A DNA stretch of 9,279 nt, taken from NCBI GenBank assembly GCA_022848805.1, contig JAJISI010000013.1:1-9279 (forward strand). Reading direction: 5' to 3'. Position 1 is the stretch's first letter. Each line of letters begins with the position of its first letter. The translations under genes were made by a program, and so were the position numbers. This stretch comes from Thermoplasmatota archaeon (lineage in GTDB: Archaea > Thermoplasmatota > Thermoplasmata > UBA10834). The notes under the pieces are model-generated. The model was given only the letters and a program-made list of their open reading frames with translations, did no database searches and was not told the DNA's origin. This document shows, one piece after another, positions 1 through 6,658 of this stretch.

Positions 1-1014
1 GGGGTCGTTGTGGCGGCGTTTGCCGTCGCCTCATTTCTCTCGAGCTACTTCTCTGGTCGGGCTGCAGACATACATGGCCGACGTACCATTCTCCTCATAG
101 GACTCTTCCTGAGCGGCGCTGTCACAGCGCTTCATGTCGTCACCCTGTGGAGCGATTCGCTTGTGCTGTTCGTGTCAGTTAGGGTGGCGCTCGGCCTTTG
201 CGCAGGTATGTTCCCCGCGGCCTTGCTGGCGTATGCCTACGAGATGAAGAAGAAGATGGGGAAATTCAGCTCTTGGGGTGCGGCTGGGTGGGGGATCGGC
301 AGCTTGTGTGTGGGGCTCTTCGGCACGTTGTACGAGTGGGCGTTCCTAACCTGCGCAGCCATCATCTTCGTATCTTTCGCGATGGCCCTCATGCTTCCTT
401 TCCCCAAGGAGAAGAGGCTCTACGTGCCGCTTCTCCCCTTGAACCTGATAAAGAGGAACGCGCCAGTCTTCACTTCGATGATGGTTAGGCATACTGGAGC
501 GAACATGATCTGGGTCACATATCCGCTCTTCCTCATCTCGATCGGGGCCGATACGCTCTTGATCGGGGTGGTCTATGCGGTGAACGCATTCAGCCAGTTC
601 CTGATAATGAACGTCATAGACCGGTTCGATCCCACCGTCCTTGTTGCGTTCGGGATTGGGGCGTCATCGGTCACGTTCCTCCTCTTCGGGCTGGCGCGTT
701 CGTACTGGGAGATCGTGCCGATGCAGGTACTCCTGGCGAGTTCATGGGCATGCCTCTACGTGGGGAGCCTCAGATATGTGATGGACAGGAACGAGGAGAA
801 GGCGACCGTCACGGGGCTGTTGTCGAGCAGCATAAGCATGTCAGGCATCCTAGGTCCGCTGCTGGGTGGATTGGCCGCGGCCGCCCTCGGATTCAGAGGC
901 GTGATGTTCATCGCCGCCGCAATGGCCCTCGCCGCCTTCGTGATCTTCGTAATCGAGCTGAGGTCGTCGGGAGAGCTTTATCGTATCAGAAGGTTCTCGA
1001 GGGCACCAAGATGA
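1..1014 (+). CDS. MFS family transporter, 5'-truncated by the window edge
   Basis: This is an integral membrane transporter of the major facilitator superfamily; the substrate cannot be told. The reading frame is open to base 1, and 337 residues are visible. The diagnostic motif A of the TM2-TM3 loop (G-x3-D-x2-G-R-R, visible residues 19-28, GRAADIHGRR) comes almost immediately, so TM1 and part of TM2 lie outside the window and the GTG at 10 is not the real start. About ten hydrophobic segments follow, with a central positively charged loop near visible residues 135-150 (FPKEKRLY...LIKRN) dividing the two six-helix halves, and a short basic C-terminal tail. The stop codon overlaps the ATG of the RNase Z gene (ATGA, 1011-1014), so the two are probably co-transcribed and translationally coupled. 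The family call is firm; drug efflux or sugar/organic acid transport are equally possible roles. Confidence 0.88.
   Translation, partial: GVVVAAFAVASFLSSYFSGRAADIHGRRTILLIGLFLSGAVTALHVVTLWSDSLVLFVSVRVALGLCAGMFPAALLAYAYEMKKKMGKFSSWGAAGWGIGSLCVGLFGTLYEWAFLTCAAIIFVSFAMALMLPFPKEKRLYVPLLPLNLIKRNAPVFTSMMVRHTGANMIWVTYPLFLISIGADTLLIGVVYAVNAFSQFLIMNVIDRFDPTVLVAFGIGASSVTFLLFGLARSYWEIVPMQVLLASSWACLYVGSLRYVMDRNEEKATVTGLLSSSISMSGILGPLLGGLAAAALGFRGVMFIAAAMALAAFVIFVIELRSSGELYRIRRFSRAPR
999..1003 (+). promoter_or_regulatory. Shine-Dalgarno for the RNase Z gene
   Basis: GAGGG lies 7 bases before the ATG at 1011, inside the end of the transporter gene. It decides the start: the long open frame upstream (from 744) is only an out-of-frame overlap with the transporter, and the RNase Z family begins with the M-K-I-I-F-L-G-T-G-G strand that follows this ATG. 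Confidence 0.65.
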
Positions 1015-1949
1015 AGATAATCTTCCTAGGAACGGGTGGGACATATCCTTCGAAGGAGCGAAACGTCGCCTCAGTGGCCGTACAGGTCGGGCGAGACGTG
1101 GTCATGTTCGACTGTGGTGAGGGAACCCAGAGACAGCTGATGCACTCTTCAGTGTCGTTCATGCGCATGAAGGCCATAATGGTGACTCATCTGCACGCGG
1201 ACCACTTCTTGGGCATCCCAGGGCTTGTCCAGAGCATGAGCCTGAACGGCCGAGAGGAACCTCTCAAGATCTTCGGCCCACGAGGCACGAGCGAGACTGT
1301 AAAGAACATGCTCAGCCTCGGCTATTTCCGTAGTCAGTTCGATGTATTGCCGGAGGATCTGGCCCCTGGAGAAACGGTCGAATTCGATACGTTCAATGTC
1401 GAAGCATCGGCGGCGTCACACACCGTCCCAGCCCTGATCTATGCCCTTGAGGAGCACCCGAGGCCCGGCAAGTTTGACCTAGGTAAGGCGACCGAGCTGG
1501 GCGTTCCCCCTGGGCCGCTATTCAGGTCACTACAGGAGGGAAACACGGTCCGAACTGACGGTGGGGTCGTCGCTCCTTCGCAGGTCATAGGAGAAGAGAG
1601 ACGGGGAAGGAAGGTCGTTTACACGGGGGACACGCGTCCCTGCGAAAGCGTCCGCACTCTCGCGACCGATGCCGATGTTCTGATCCACGACTGCACATTT
1701 GGGTCAGACCATTCCTCGACAGCGTCAGAGTTCGGCCACTCCACCGCGGAGCAGGCCGCAGAGACTGCAAAGGCGGCCAATGTACGTAGACTGGTCCTTA
1801 TCCACTTCAGCCCAAGATATGACGATCTTACCTCGCTCGAGACAGAAGCAAGGAGTGTCTTTCCCAACACGACTGCCGCGAGAGATCTCGAGATCCTCGA
1901 CGTACCCTACCGAGATAGAAGTGACAAGAAAGATGGATCGGGAGATTGA
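1011..1949 (+). CDS. rnz: Ribonuclease Z (tRNA 3' endonuclease)
   Basis: RNase Z is a cytoplasmic zinc-dependent endonuclease that removes the 3' trailer of tRNA precursors, leaving an end for CCA addition. The 312-residue protein has the family's usual length. It starts with the beta-strand LGTGG (residues 6-10) and then shows FDCGEGTQRQL (33-43). The metallo-beta-lactamase motif H60-L-H62-A-D64-H65 is followed by further ligands: H137 (SHTVP), D207 (TGDTRP) and H265 (LIHFSPRY). G242-H-S-T is the family's HST-type motif. The Gly/Pro-rich stretch at 164-171 (GVPPGPLF) is the signature found near the tRNA-binding region. The fourth position of the first motif is Ala, where Gly is commonest (HLHGDH), a mild change. 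The ATG at 1011 overlaps the transporter stop, and GAGGG sits 7 bases upstream. No separate promoter is visible, so expression probably depends on the transporter transcript. Confidence 0.95.
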   Translation: MKIIFLGTGGTYPSKERNVASVAVQVGRDVVMFDCGEGTQRQLMHSSVSFMRMKAIMVTHLHADHFLGIPGLVQSMSLNGREEPLKIFGPRGTSETVKNMLSLGYFRSQFDVLPEDLAPGETVEFDTFNVEASAASHTVPALIYALEEHPRPGKFDLGKATELGVPPGPLFRSLQEGNTVRTDGGVVAPSQVIGEERRGRKVVYTGDTRPCESVRTLATDADVLIHDCTFGSDHSSTASEFGHSTAEQAAETAKAANVRRLVLIHFSPRYDDLTSLETEARSVFPNTTAARDLEILDVPYRDRSDKKDGSGD

Positions 1950-1973
1950 GCCTCATCCTGACTGAGGTGCAAT
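1945..1973 (+). other. Imperfect stem-loop at the end of the RNase Z gene
   Basis: Arms CCTCA (1951-1955) and TGAGG (1963-1967) enclose a 7-base loop. An outer pair ATTG (1945-1948) and CAAT (1970-1973) is separated from them by a 2x2 mismatch. The structure starts within the RNase Z stop codon. There is no T-run directly after it, so it may be a 3'-end processing or stability element rather than a terminator, or chance. Confidence 0.3.
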
Positions 1974-2070
1974 ATCGTGGTGACTGGATGGGACGGCGCA
2001 ACAAGACTCATCGATGCCGTGAAACCTCCGATCTCCGTTATTGACAGGCAATGTGGTCTTTCAGATACCG

Positions 2071-2078
2071 TTTTATAG
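2071..2078 (+). promoter_or_regulatory. Putative archaeal TATA box for the oppD-oppF-peptidase operon
   Basis: TTTTATAG, continuing into GCATATTT, is the most A/T-rich stretch in the 243-base gap between the RNase Z gene and the first ATPase gene. With the usual archaeal spacing of about 25 bases it predicts transcription starting near 2097-2102 and a leader of roughly 90 bases before the ATG at 2193. The call rests on composition and position only. Confidence 0.5.
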
Positions 2079-2111
2079 CATATTTCGATTCACAGTATGT
2101 CCAGATTGGCT

Positions 2112-2174
2112 AGCGATGTGATTCGCTGAACGCACGCTCGTCGGCTTGGACTGCCGAAACGACAACAGTTGTTG
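2112..2174 (+). promoter_or_regulatory. Potentially structured 5' leader: three successive short hairpins
   Basis: Three inverted repeats follow one another in the predicted untranslated leader. AGCGA/TCGCT at 2112-2116 and 2123-2127 has a 6-base loop. TCGGC/GCCGA at 2141-2145 and 2153-2157 has a 7-base loop. CGACAA/TTGTTG around 2160-2174 makes 6 pairs including one G-U, with a 3-base loop. The Shine-Dalgarno starts 3 bases after the last arm. I recognise no known riboswitch class. Stems of 5-6 pairs can arise by chance, so this is a candidate only. Confidence 0.3.
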
Positions 2175-2176
2175 TT

Positions 2177-2183
2177 GAGGGGG
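2177..2183 (+). promoter_or_regulatory. Shine-Dalgarno for the first ATPase gene
   Basis: GAGGGGG lies 9 bases before the ATG at 2193 and fixes that start. It directly abuts the last hairpin of the leader, so folding of the leader could affect ribosome access. Confidence 0.6.
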
Positions 2184-2192
2184 AACTGAACC

Positions 2193-3152
2193 ATGGCCTT
2201 ACTAGAAGTCGAGGGGCTGAGAACTTATTTCAAAACTCAAGAAGGGACGCTGAAGGCTGTAGACGGAGTCGATTTCACCTTGGAGAAAGGGCACGCTATG
2301 GGTCTCGCAGGGGAATCCGGTTGCGGGAAGACGACAGCCGCTTTGTCTATCATGAAGCTCCTGCCGGCAAACGGATACATAGCCGGAGGCAAGATAAACT
2401 TCATGGGCCAGGACATGGCCAGAGTGACCGGTGAGAAGCTCCGTGCGATAAGGTGGCGTGACATATCGATCGTGTTCCAAGGTGCGATGAACGCCTTGAA
2501 CCCCGTCAAGCGCGTCGGAGAGCAGATCGCCGAGCCGATCCTCCTGCACGAAGATGTCGATAAAGAAGTGGCGAATAAGCGTGTGAAGGAGCTTTTCGAG
2601 CTCGTCGGTCTCAACCCCAACAGAGTCAGAGAGTATCCGCACGAATTCAGTGGAGGCATGAGACAGAGGGTCATGATTGCGATGGCCCTCGCGTGCAAAC
2701 CGCGACTCGTTATCGCCGACGAACCGACAACCGCGTTGGACGTCATGATTCAGGCTCAGATCCTCGAACTGATGAAGACTCTCCAGAGGGAGCTCGAGCT
2801 TGCGATGATCATCATATCCCACGATCTTTCGGTTCTTGCGGAGACCTGTGAAACCCTGTGCATCATGTACGCAGGCAAGATCGTCGAGCGAGCCGACTCG
2901 GTCGAAGTCTTCCGGAACCCGCAACATCCGTACACACAGGGCCTAATCGCGGCCTTCCCGAACGTCAAGGGTGAGAGGACGATGCCAGGGGCCATAGCTG
3001 GCAATCCGCCCAACATGATAGCAGTTAAGCCGGGCTGCAGGTTCGCCGATAGATGCTCGCTCACGAAGGACATCTGTCTCAACGAGGAGCCGCCACTGAT
3101 CGAGGTGCTGCCGAACCACTACGCGGCATGTCACGTTGTCAAACCGAGGTGA
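2193..3152 (+). CDS. Oligopeptide/dipeptide ABC transporter ATPase, OppD/DppD-like
   Basis: This cytoplasmic ATPase subunit of a peptide-type ABC importer would pair with the next gene's product to drive uptake. In the 319 residues the order of motifs is complete: Walker A GESGCGKTT (40-48), Q-loop Q96 in VFQGAMNALNP (the form typical of the OppD/DppD side), signature FSGGMRQR (152-159), Walker B LVIADEP (172-178, catalytic E177), D-loop ALD (181-183) and H-loop H210. The C-terminal oligopeptide-transporter extension follows, with C282, C288, C295 and C313 (C-x5-C-x6-C-x17-C). In some bacterial Opp/Dpp systems this region is reported to bind a [4Fe-4S] cluster. Length is normal. The ATG at 2193 has a good Shine-Dalgarno. 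The gene leads a unit with the OppF-like gene 5 bases downstream. Permeases and a binding protein are absent here. Peptides are the likeliest cargo, but nickel and glycoside importers share the family. Confidence 0.92.
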   Translation: MALLEVEGLRTYFKTQEGTLKAVDGVDFTLEKGHAMGLAGESGCGKTTAALSIMKLLPANGYIAGGKINFMGQDMARVTGEKLRAIRWRDISIVFQGAMNALNPVKRVGEQIAEPILLHEDVDKEVANKRVKELFELVGLNPNRVREYPHEFSGGMRQRVMIAMALACKPRLVIADEPTTALDVMIQAQILELMKTLQRELELAMIIISHDLSVLAETCETLCIMYAGKIVERADSVEVFRNPQHPYTQGLIAAFPNVKGERTMPGAIAGNPPNMIAVKPGCRFADRCSLTKDICLNEEPPLIEVLPNHYAACHVVKPR

Positions 3153-3154
3153 TC
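3146..3154 (+). promoter_or_regulatory. Strong Shine-Dalgarno overlapping the oppD stop codon
   Basis: GAGGTGATC complements the conserved archaeal 16S rRNA 3' end (GATCACCTC) over nine bases and lies 3 bases before the ATG at 3158. It spans the stop codon of the preceding ATPase gene (3150-3152). It selects 3158 as the start over the ATG at 3053, whose extra 35 residues overlap the upstream gene and do not look like an ATPase N-terminus. Confidence 0.75.
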
Positions 3155-3157
3155 AAG

Positions 3158-4252
3158 ATGGCTAAGGATATTATCAGCGTCAAGGATCTGCGAGTATGGT
3201 TTCAAGTGCGGAGAGGCTTCATCGAGAGCATCCTCTCAGAAGAGCAGAAGTTTGTGAAAGCGGTCGACGGTGTCACCTTCACCATCAAGGAGAGGGAGAT
3301 ATTCTGTCTTGTGGGCGAGTCAGGGTGCGGCAAGACTACTACTGGCAAGGCCATCCTGAGACTGGTTGAACCCACCGGTGGAGAGGTGGCGTACTTCGGG
3401 CCGGGCAAAGAGGATATGATGAAGGAGATGGTCGATGTCGCCCTCGCCAAAGACAATATCGACGAAGATCAGGCAGAGAGGATCATGGAGAGAGGCGGTA
3501 TCAGCATACGTGCTCTGAACAAGAAACGGATGAAGTCGATGAGGCAGAAGCTCCAGATTATCTTCCAGGACCCTTACGAATCGCTTAACCCCAAACAGTC
3601 GATCTATGACATCGTTGCTGAGCCGTTGGTTGTCAACGGTATCGGCGCAAACGAGGCGGAAAGGGAAGAGAGGGTTACGAAGGCACTGAACGATGCAGGA
3701 CTCAGGCCTCCCAAGAACTTCATGTGGAGGTATCCGCACGAGGTCTCCGGCGGTCAGAGACAGAGGGTAGGCGTCGCTGGTGCGCTGGTGCTCGACCCTG
3801 ATTTCCTCGTTGCTGACGAGCCAGTGTCCATGCTCGATGTCTCGATCAGGTCGGAGATTCTGAAGCTCATGCTCGATCTCAGGGAACACAAAGGCCTTTC
3901 CTTCCTGTTCATCACGCACGATCTCGGCGTTGCCTATGTCTTCAGTGATAGGATCGCCGTCATGTACCTGGGAAAGATCGTCGAGATGGGTCCGACGGAG
4001 AGGGTGATCAAGAACTCACAGCACCCATACACGAAGGCGCTGATATCCGTCGTCCCAACCCCCGACCCCAAGGACAGAGAAGACAAGATCATCCTCAAGG
4101 GCGAGCGCCCAGACCCGTCTGATGTACCCCCAGGTTGCAGGTTCCATCCTAGGTGTCCGTCCGTCATGGACATCTGCAGGAGTGAGGAGCCGAAATCCGT
4201 ATTCGTGTCTCCGGGGCATTCGGTTTCCTGCCATTTATTGACAATGCAGTGA
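3158..4252 (+). CDS. Oligopeptide/dipeptide ABC transporter ATPase, OppF/DppF-like
   Basis: This is the second ATPase of the peptide importer, expected to form a heterodimer with the upstream gene product on the membrane's cytoplasmic face. The 364 residues carry Walker A GESGCGKTT (53-61), Q-loop Q137 in IIFQDPYESLNP (the OppF/DppF form), signature VSGGQRQR (196-203), Walker B FLVADEP (216-222, E221), D-loop MLD (225-227) and H-loop H254. The C-terminal extension has C327, C333, C340 and C358 with the same C-x5-C-x6-C-x17-C spacing as its partner, suggesting a shared metal or Fe-S site. Between Walker A and the Q-loop, about residues 82-125, lies a charged segment (GKEDMMKEMVD...DEDQAERIM) that is longer than the usual helical-linker length and explains part of the above-average size. 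The start is the ATG at 3158, after a near-perfect Shine-Dalgarno. The stop overlaps the GTG start of the peptidase gene by 4 bases. Confidence 0.92.
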   Translation: MAKDIISVKDLRVWFQVRRGFIESILSEEQKFVKAVDGVTFTIKEREIFCLVGESGCGKTTTGKAILRLVEPTGGEVAYFGPGKEDMMKEMVDVALAKDNIDEDQAERIMERGGISIRALNKKRMKSMRQKLQIIFQDPYESLNPKQSIYDIVAEPLVVNGIGANEAEREERVTKALNDAGLRPPKNFMWRYPHEVSGGQRQRVGVAGALVLDPDFLVADEPVSMLDVSIRSEILKLMLDLREHKGLSFLFITHDLGVAYVFSDRIAVMYLGKIVEMGPTERVIKNSQHPYTKALISVVPTPDPKDREDKIILKGERPDPSDVPPGCRFHPRCPSVMDICRSEEPKSVFVSPGHSVSCHLLTMQ

Positions 4253-5359
4253 GCTGGCGAGAGTTGAATCGGCCCCGAGCGAGAGAAGCGGGCGTCCGCT
4301 TCGGTGACATACCGGTAGGTCCGAGTAACGCCATCACGGACGTTGGCGGTGTCAAGGTCGGACACTGCACGCTCATGAAGGGGGACGGAAAGCTGGTCCC
4401 GGGAGAGGGGCCGGTTCGGACAGGTGTAACCGTCATCCTCCCACACGGAGACGACCTCTACAGGAGGCCCGTCAAGGGCACTCACTTCGCCCTCAATGGC
4501 TGTGGAGGGCTCGTGGGGGCGCTCCAGGTGGAGGAGTTCGGGGGTGATTGATTCGTGTATCGGATTGACGAACACGATGGGCATGGCGTCTGTTGCGGAA
4601 GGGCTTGTGAAGTACACCCTGGAGCGTAATCCGCTGGCGGGAATCGAACACGACACGGTGATACCCGTGGTTTCGGAGTGCGACGACGCTTATTTGAATG
4701 ACGCACGAGGACTTCACGTGCGACCTGAACATGTCTTCGAAGCGATAGCAGCTGCTAGCGATGATGTCCCTGAAGGCGCCGTCGGGGCGGGAACTGGCAT
4801 GGTCTGTTACGACTTCAAGGGAGGAATAGGCACATCCTCCAGGGTGGTTGATGTGCAGGGCGGGAAGTACACCATAGGCATAATCGTCCTCTCGAACCAC
4901 GGAGAGCGCAAGGAGCTGATCATAGATGGAGTGCCCGTCGGGAAGCTACTTACCTCTGTAGAAAACCCAAAAAGAGAGGAGAACGGTTCGATAGTGACTG
5001 TGATAGCCACTGACGCCCCCCTCGATGCACGCCAGCTCAGAAGGCTCGCCAAGCGTGCAGGGATGGGGCTCGCATTGACAGGATCGTGCGCCAACAACGG
5101 TAGCGGCGACATAATGATAGCGTTCTCGACTGCCAACGTCCACGACAGACACCAGAAGGAGCGGTCCGTACTCACGGACAATCTCCTCGTGGATAATGAG
5201 ATGAGCGCCCTCTTCAGGGCGACGGTTGACTGCACGGCCGAGGCGATCATCAACTCATTGTTCAAGGGAGAGACGGTCAAGGGACGCGATGACAACATCG
5301 CTCCAGGGCTACCTATCGATGAGACATTGCAGCTGCTGAAAACGCATGGACGCCTGTAG
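4249..5359 (+). CDS. P1-family aminopeptidase (DmpA/BapA-like, S58), frameshifted
   Basis: The P1 family consists of self-cleaving N-terminal-nucleophile hydrolases that act on N-terminal residues of short peptides, including D-Ala (DmpA) and beta-amino acids (BapA). As written, the frame from GTG 4249 stops at 4549-4551 after 100 residues, and the rest of the enzyme continues in the +1 frame to 5359. Removing one G from the run at 4540-4544 joins them into a protein of about 369 residues, the family's normal size, reading EEFG-VIDSCIGLTNT across the join, where P1 enzymes have a similar E-x-G...x-L-T-N stretch. Other family marks are GAGTGM and FKGGIGTSSR (about 180-197) and the autocleavage site NNG-SGDIMIAF. 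The Ser after the Gly (about residue 285 corrected) would be the nucleophile and the N-terminus of the beta chain. The GTG overlaps the OppF stop and no Shine-Dalgarno is seen, so translation is probably coupled. It is either a recent pseudogene or a sequencing error. Confidence 0.88.
4540..4551 (+). other. Frameshift site: G5 run followed by premature stop
   Basis: TTC is followed by five G (4540-4544). The incoming frame reads Gly-Gly-Asp-stop (TGA 4549-4551). With four G it would read Gly-Val-Ile-Asp and continue into the conserved remainder of the peptidase. The change is therefore a one-base insertion in a homopolymer. Ribosomal +1 slippage of tRNA-Gly from GGG to GGG could also join the frames in principle, but no stop codon or rare codon sits at the slip point to promote it. 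Confidence 0.85.
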
Positions 5360-5373
5360 CTGCTCAATCTGTC

Positions 5374-5385
5374 AGATATCTTTTT
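5374..5385 (+). promoter_or_regulatory. AGATATCT palindrome plus T5 run in the gap before the M20 gene
   Basis: The 81-base gap between the P1 peptidase and M20 genes holds AGATATCT (5374-5381) running into TTTTT (5381-5385). The T-run could end the upstream transcript, since archaeal terminators are often simple U-tracts. Alternatively the A/T-rich stretch could be a weak TATA box giving a leader of about 35-40 bases. The sequence does not decide between these, and neither is strong. Confidence 0.3.
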
Positions 5386-5440
5386 CAGCAACCAGTGCGA
5401 TGCCCAATGCACGCGTCCAGCGAGGGAGACGAAACAACGC

Positions 5441-6655
5441 ATGTCTGGCGACAAGAAGGACGTCGACGACAAGATTAGAAGAGCTGTCAGCAAAGGAGCG
5501 ATAGAAACGCTTGCGAGACGGCTCATTTCCATTCCGAGCCATTCTGGAGTGCCAACTAGGGAGAAGGAAGCCGCTGAATTCCTGCACGAGTATCTAATTG
5601 ACAACGGAGTCAGCGCGAAGCTAAGGAAGGTCGAGAAGGGCAGGCCAAATGTCATAGCGACAGTGAAGGGCACCACTGGCGCAGGTAAGAGCCTCATGTT
5701 GAACGGCCATTTGGACACAGTCCCGGCGTATGAGATGGATATCCCGCCCTTCACCCCTAAGGTGAAGACGGGCAGATTGTACGGACGAGGAGCACTCGAC
5801 ATGAAGGGTGGTCTCGCTGCCATGGCATGTGCCCTTGTCGCAATGGAAAAATCGCGAGTTGCCCTCCAGTCGGACCTGGTGCTCGCCGCGGTCGTTGGCG
5901 AAGAAGAGCGTAGCGAGGGAACCGAGGATATCGTAATGAGGGGACCGAGGACGGACTTCGCAATCGTAGGCGAGCCGACGAACCAGGAGATTCAGCCGTC
6001 CCATAGAGGTCTCGAGTGGCTCGAGGTCCATGTATACGGGAAAGCTGCCCATGGAGGACAATCAGACAAAGGAGTGAACGCGATCTCGATGGCCGCGAAA
6101 TTCATAGATGCGGTCGAATCTGAGCTGCTCCCCAAGCTTGAGAAGAAGACCAGCAAGCATACACTTCCACCAACGATCAACCTGGGAGTCATCGAAGGAG
6201 GACAGCAACCTAGTTCAGTCGCGGACCACTGCGTTGTGGGAATGGACCGACGATGGATCCCGGAGGAATCACTTGACCAGGTGTTCCAGGAGATATACGA
6301 CATCTTCGACACGGTAAAGAAGAAGCACCCGAAGTTCAAGGCGAAGCTGAAACGCGACCCGAGGAGCATGAGTACGATGACGCACGTGCCGAATGTCGTG
6401 CCCTCTGACCATGTTCTCGTGAAGTCCCTAGGTAGCTCTGTGAGGCAGGAGACGGGTACACGGGCCAAGATCTCTACCTTCTGGGGTTGGACGGACGCTG
6501 CATTGCTGACCCACTTCGCCAAGGTCCCGACGGTCGTGTTCGGCCCTGGTGGAGCCGGGGCCCACTCGAAAACTGAATATGTCAATGTGAGGGACCTGTC
6601 AACTTGTATGAACGTCTACACCGATGTAGCCACTAGACTTTGCTTGGTCGACTGA
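5441..6655 (+). CDS. M20-family metallopeptidase/deacylase (ArgE/DapE/CPG2 type)
   Basis: M20 enzymes are cytoplasmic di-zinc hydrolases that cut amide bonds of small peptides or N-acyl amino acids. The 404-residue length is typical. Metal ligands and catalytic residues are all present: H90 and D92 in NGHLDTVP (88-95), the bridging D120 in GRGALDMKGG (115-124), the general base E154 and ligand E155 in VVGEEE (151-156), E178 in VGEPT (176-180), and H375 in GAHSKTEYV. The dimerisation (lid) domain lies at about 188-300 and includes HGGQSDKG (204-211). No signal peptide is seen. ATG 5441 is the only reasonable start; GAGGGAG at 5422-5428 is a possible Shine-Dalgarno at a rather long 12-base spacing. 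The gene follows the peptidase gene on the same strand. Whether it is a dipeptidase, carboxypeptidase or acylase such as ArgE, DapE or LysK cannot be read from sequence; the neighbours favour peptide or N-acyl amino acid breakdown over biosynthesis. Confidence 0.92.
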   Translation: MSGDKKDVDDKIRRAVSKGAIETLARRLISIPSHSGVPTREKEAAEFLHEYLIDNGVSAKLRKVEKGRPNVIATVKGTTGAGKSLMLNGHLDTVPAYEMDIPPFTPKVKTGRLYGRGALDMKGGLAAMACALVAMEKSRVALQSDLVLAAVVGEEERSEGTEDIVMRGPRTDFAIVGEPTNQEIQPSHRGLEWLEVHVYGKAAHGGQSDKGVNAISMAAKFIDAVESELLPKLEKKTSKHTLPPTINLGVIEGGQQPSSVADHCVVGMDRRWIPEESLDQVFQEIYDIFDTVKKKHPKFKAKLKRDPRSMSTMTHVPNVVPSDHVLVKSLGSSVRQETGTRAKISTFWGWTDAALLTHFAKVPTVVFGPGGAGAHSKTEYVNVRDLSTCMNVYTDVATRLCLVD

Positions 6656-6658
6656 AGC

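Noticed and set aside
744..1010. N-terminal extension of RNase Z from the ATG at 744
   Set aside because: It overlaps the transporter in another frame and is Arg-rich and non-conserved in look. The ATG at 1011 has a Shine-Dalgarno and matches the family N-terminus.
2202..2927. Minus-strand open frame (241 codons) inside the OppD-like gene
   Set aside because: It is a complement shadow of a gene with every ABC ATPase motif, and no promoter or ribosome site serves it.
3053..3157. ATG at 3053 as the start of the OppF-like ATPase
   Set aside because: The extra 35 codons overlap the OppD coding region, while the ATG at 3158 has a near-perfect Shine-Dalgarno directly before it.
4496..4541. ATG at 4496 as the start of a shorter P1-like protein
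   Set aside because: The 15 residues before the join are an out-of-frame reading of the upstream half, not family sequence. The conserved family sequence there is in the frame from GTG 4249, so a frameshift explains it better.
3934..4656. Minus-strand open frame (240 codons) spanning the OppF-P1 junction
   Set aside because: It is antisense to two real genes and the product shows no family features.
4807..5823. Long minus-strand open frame (338 codons) across the P1 peptidase and M20 genes
   Set aside because: It lies antisense to two genes with full catalytic motifs, crosses their boundary, and its translation is Ser/Pro/Leu-rich with no recognisable domain.
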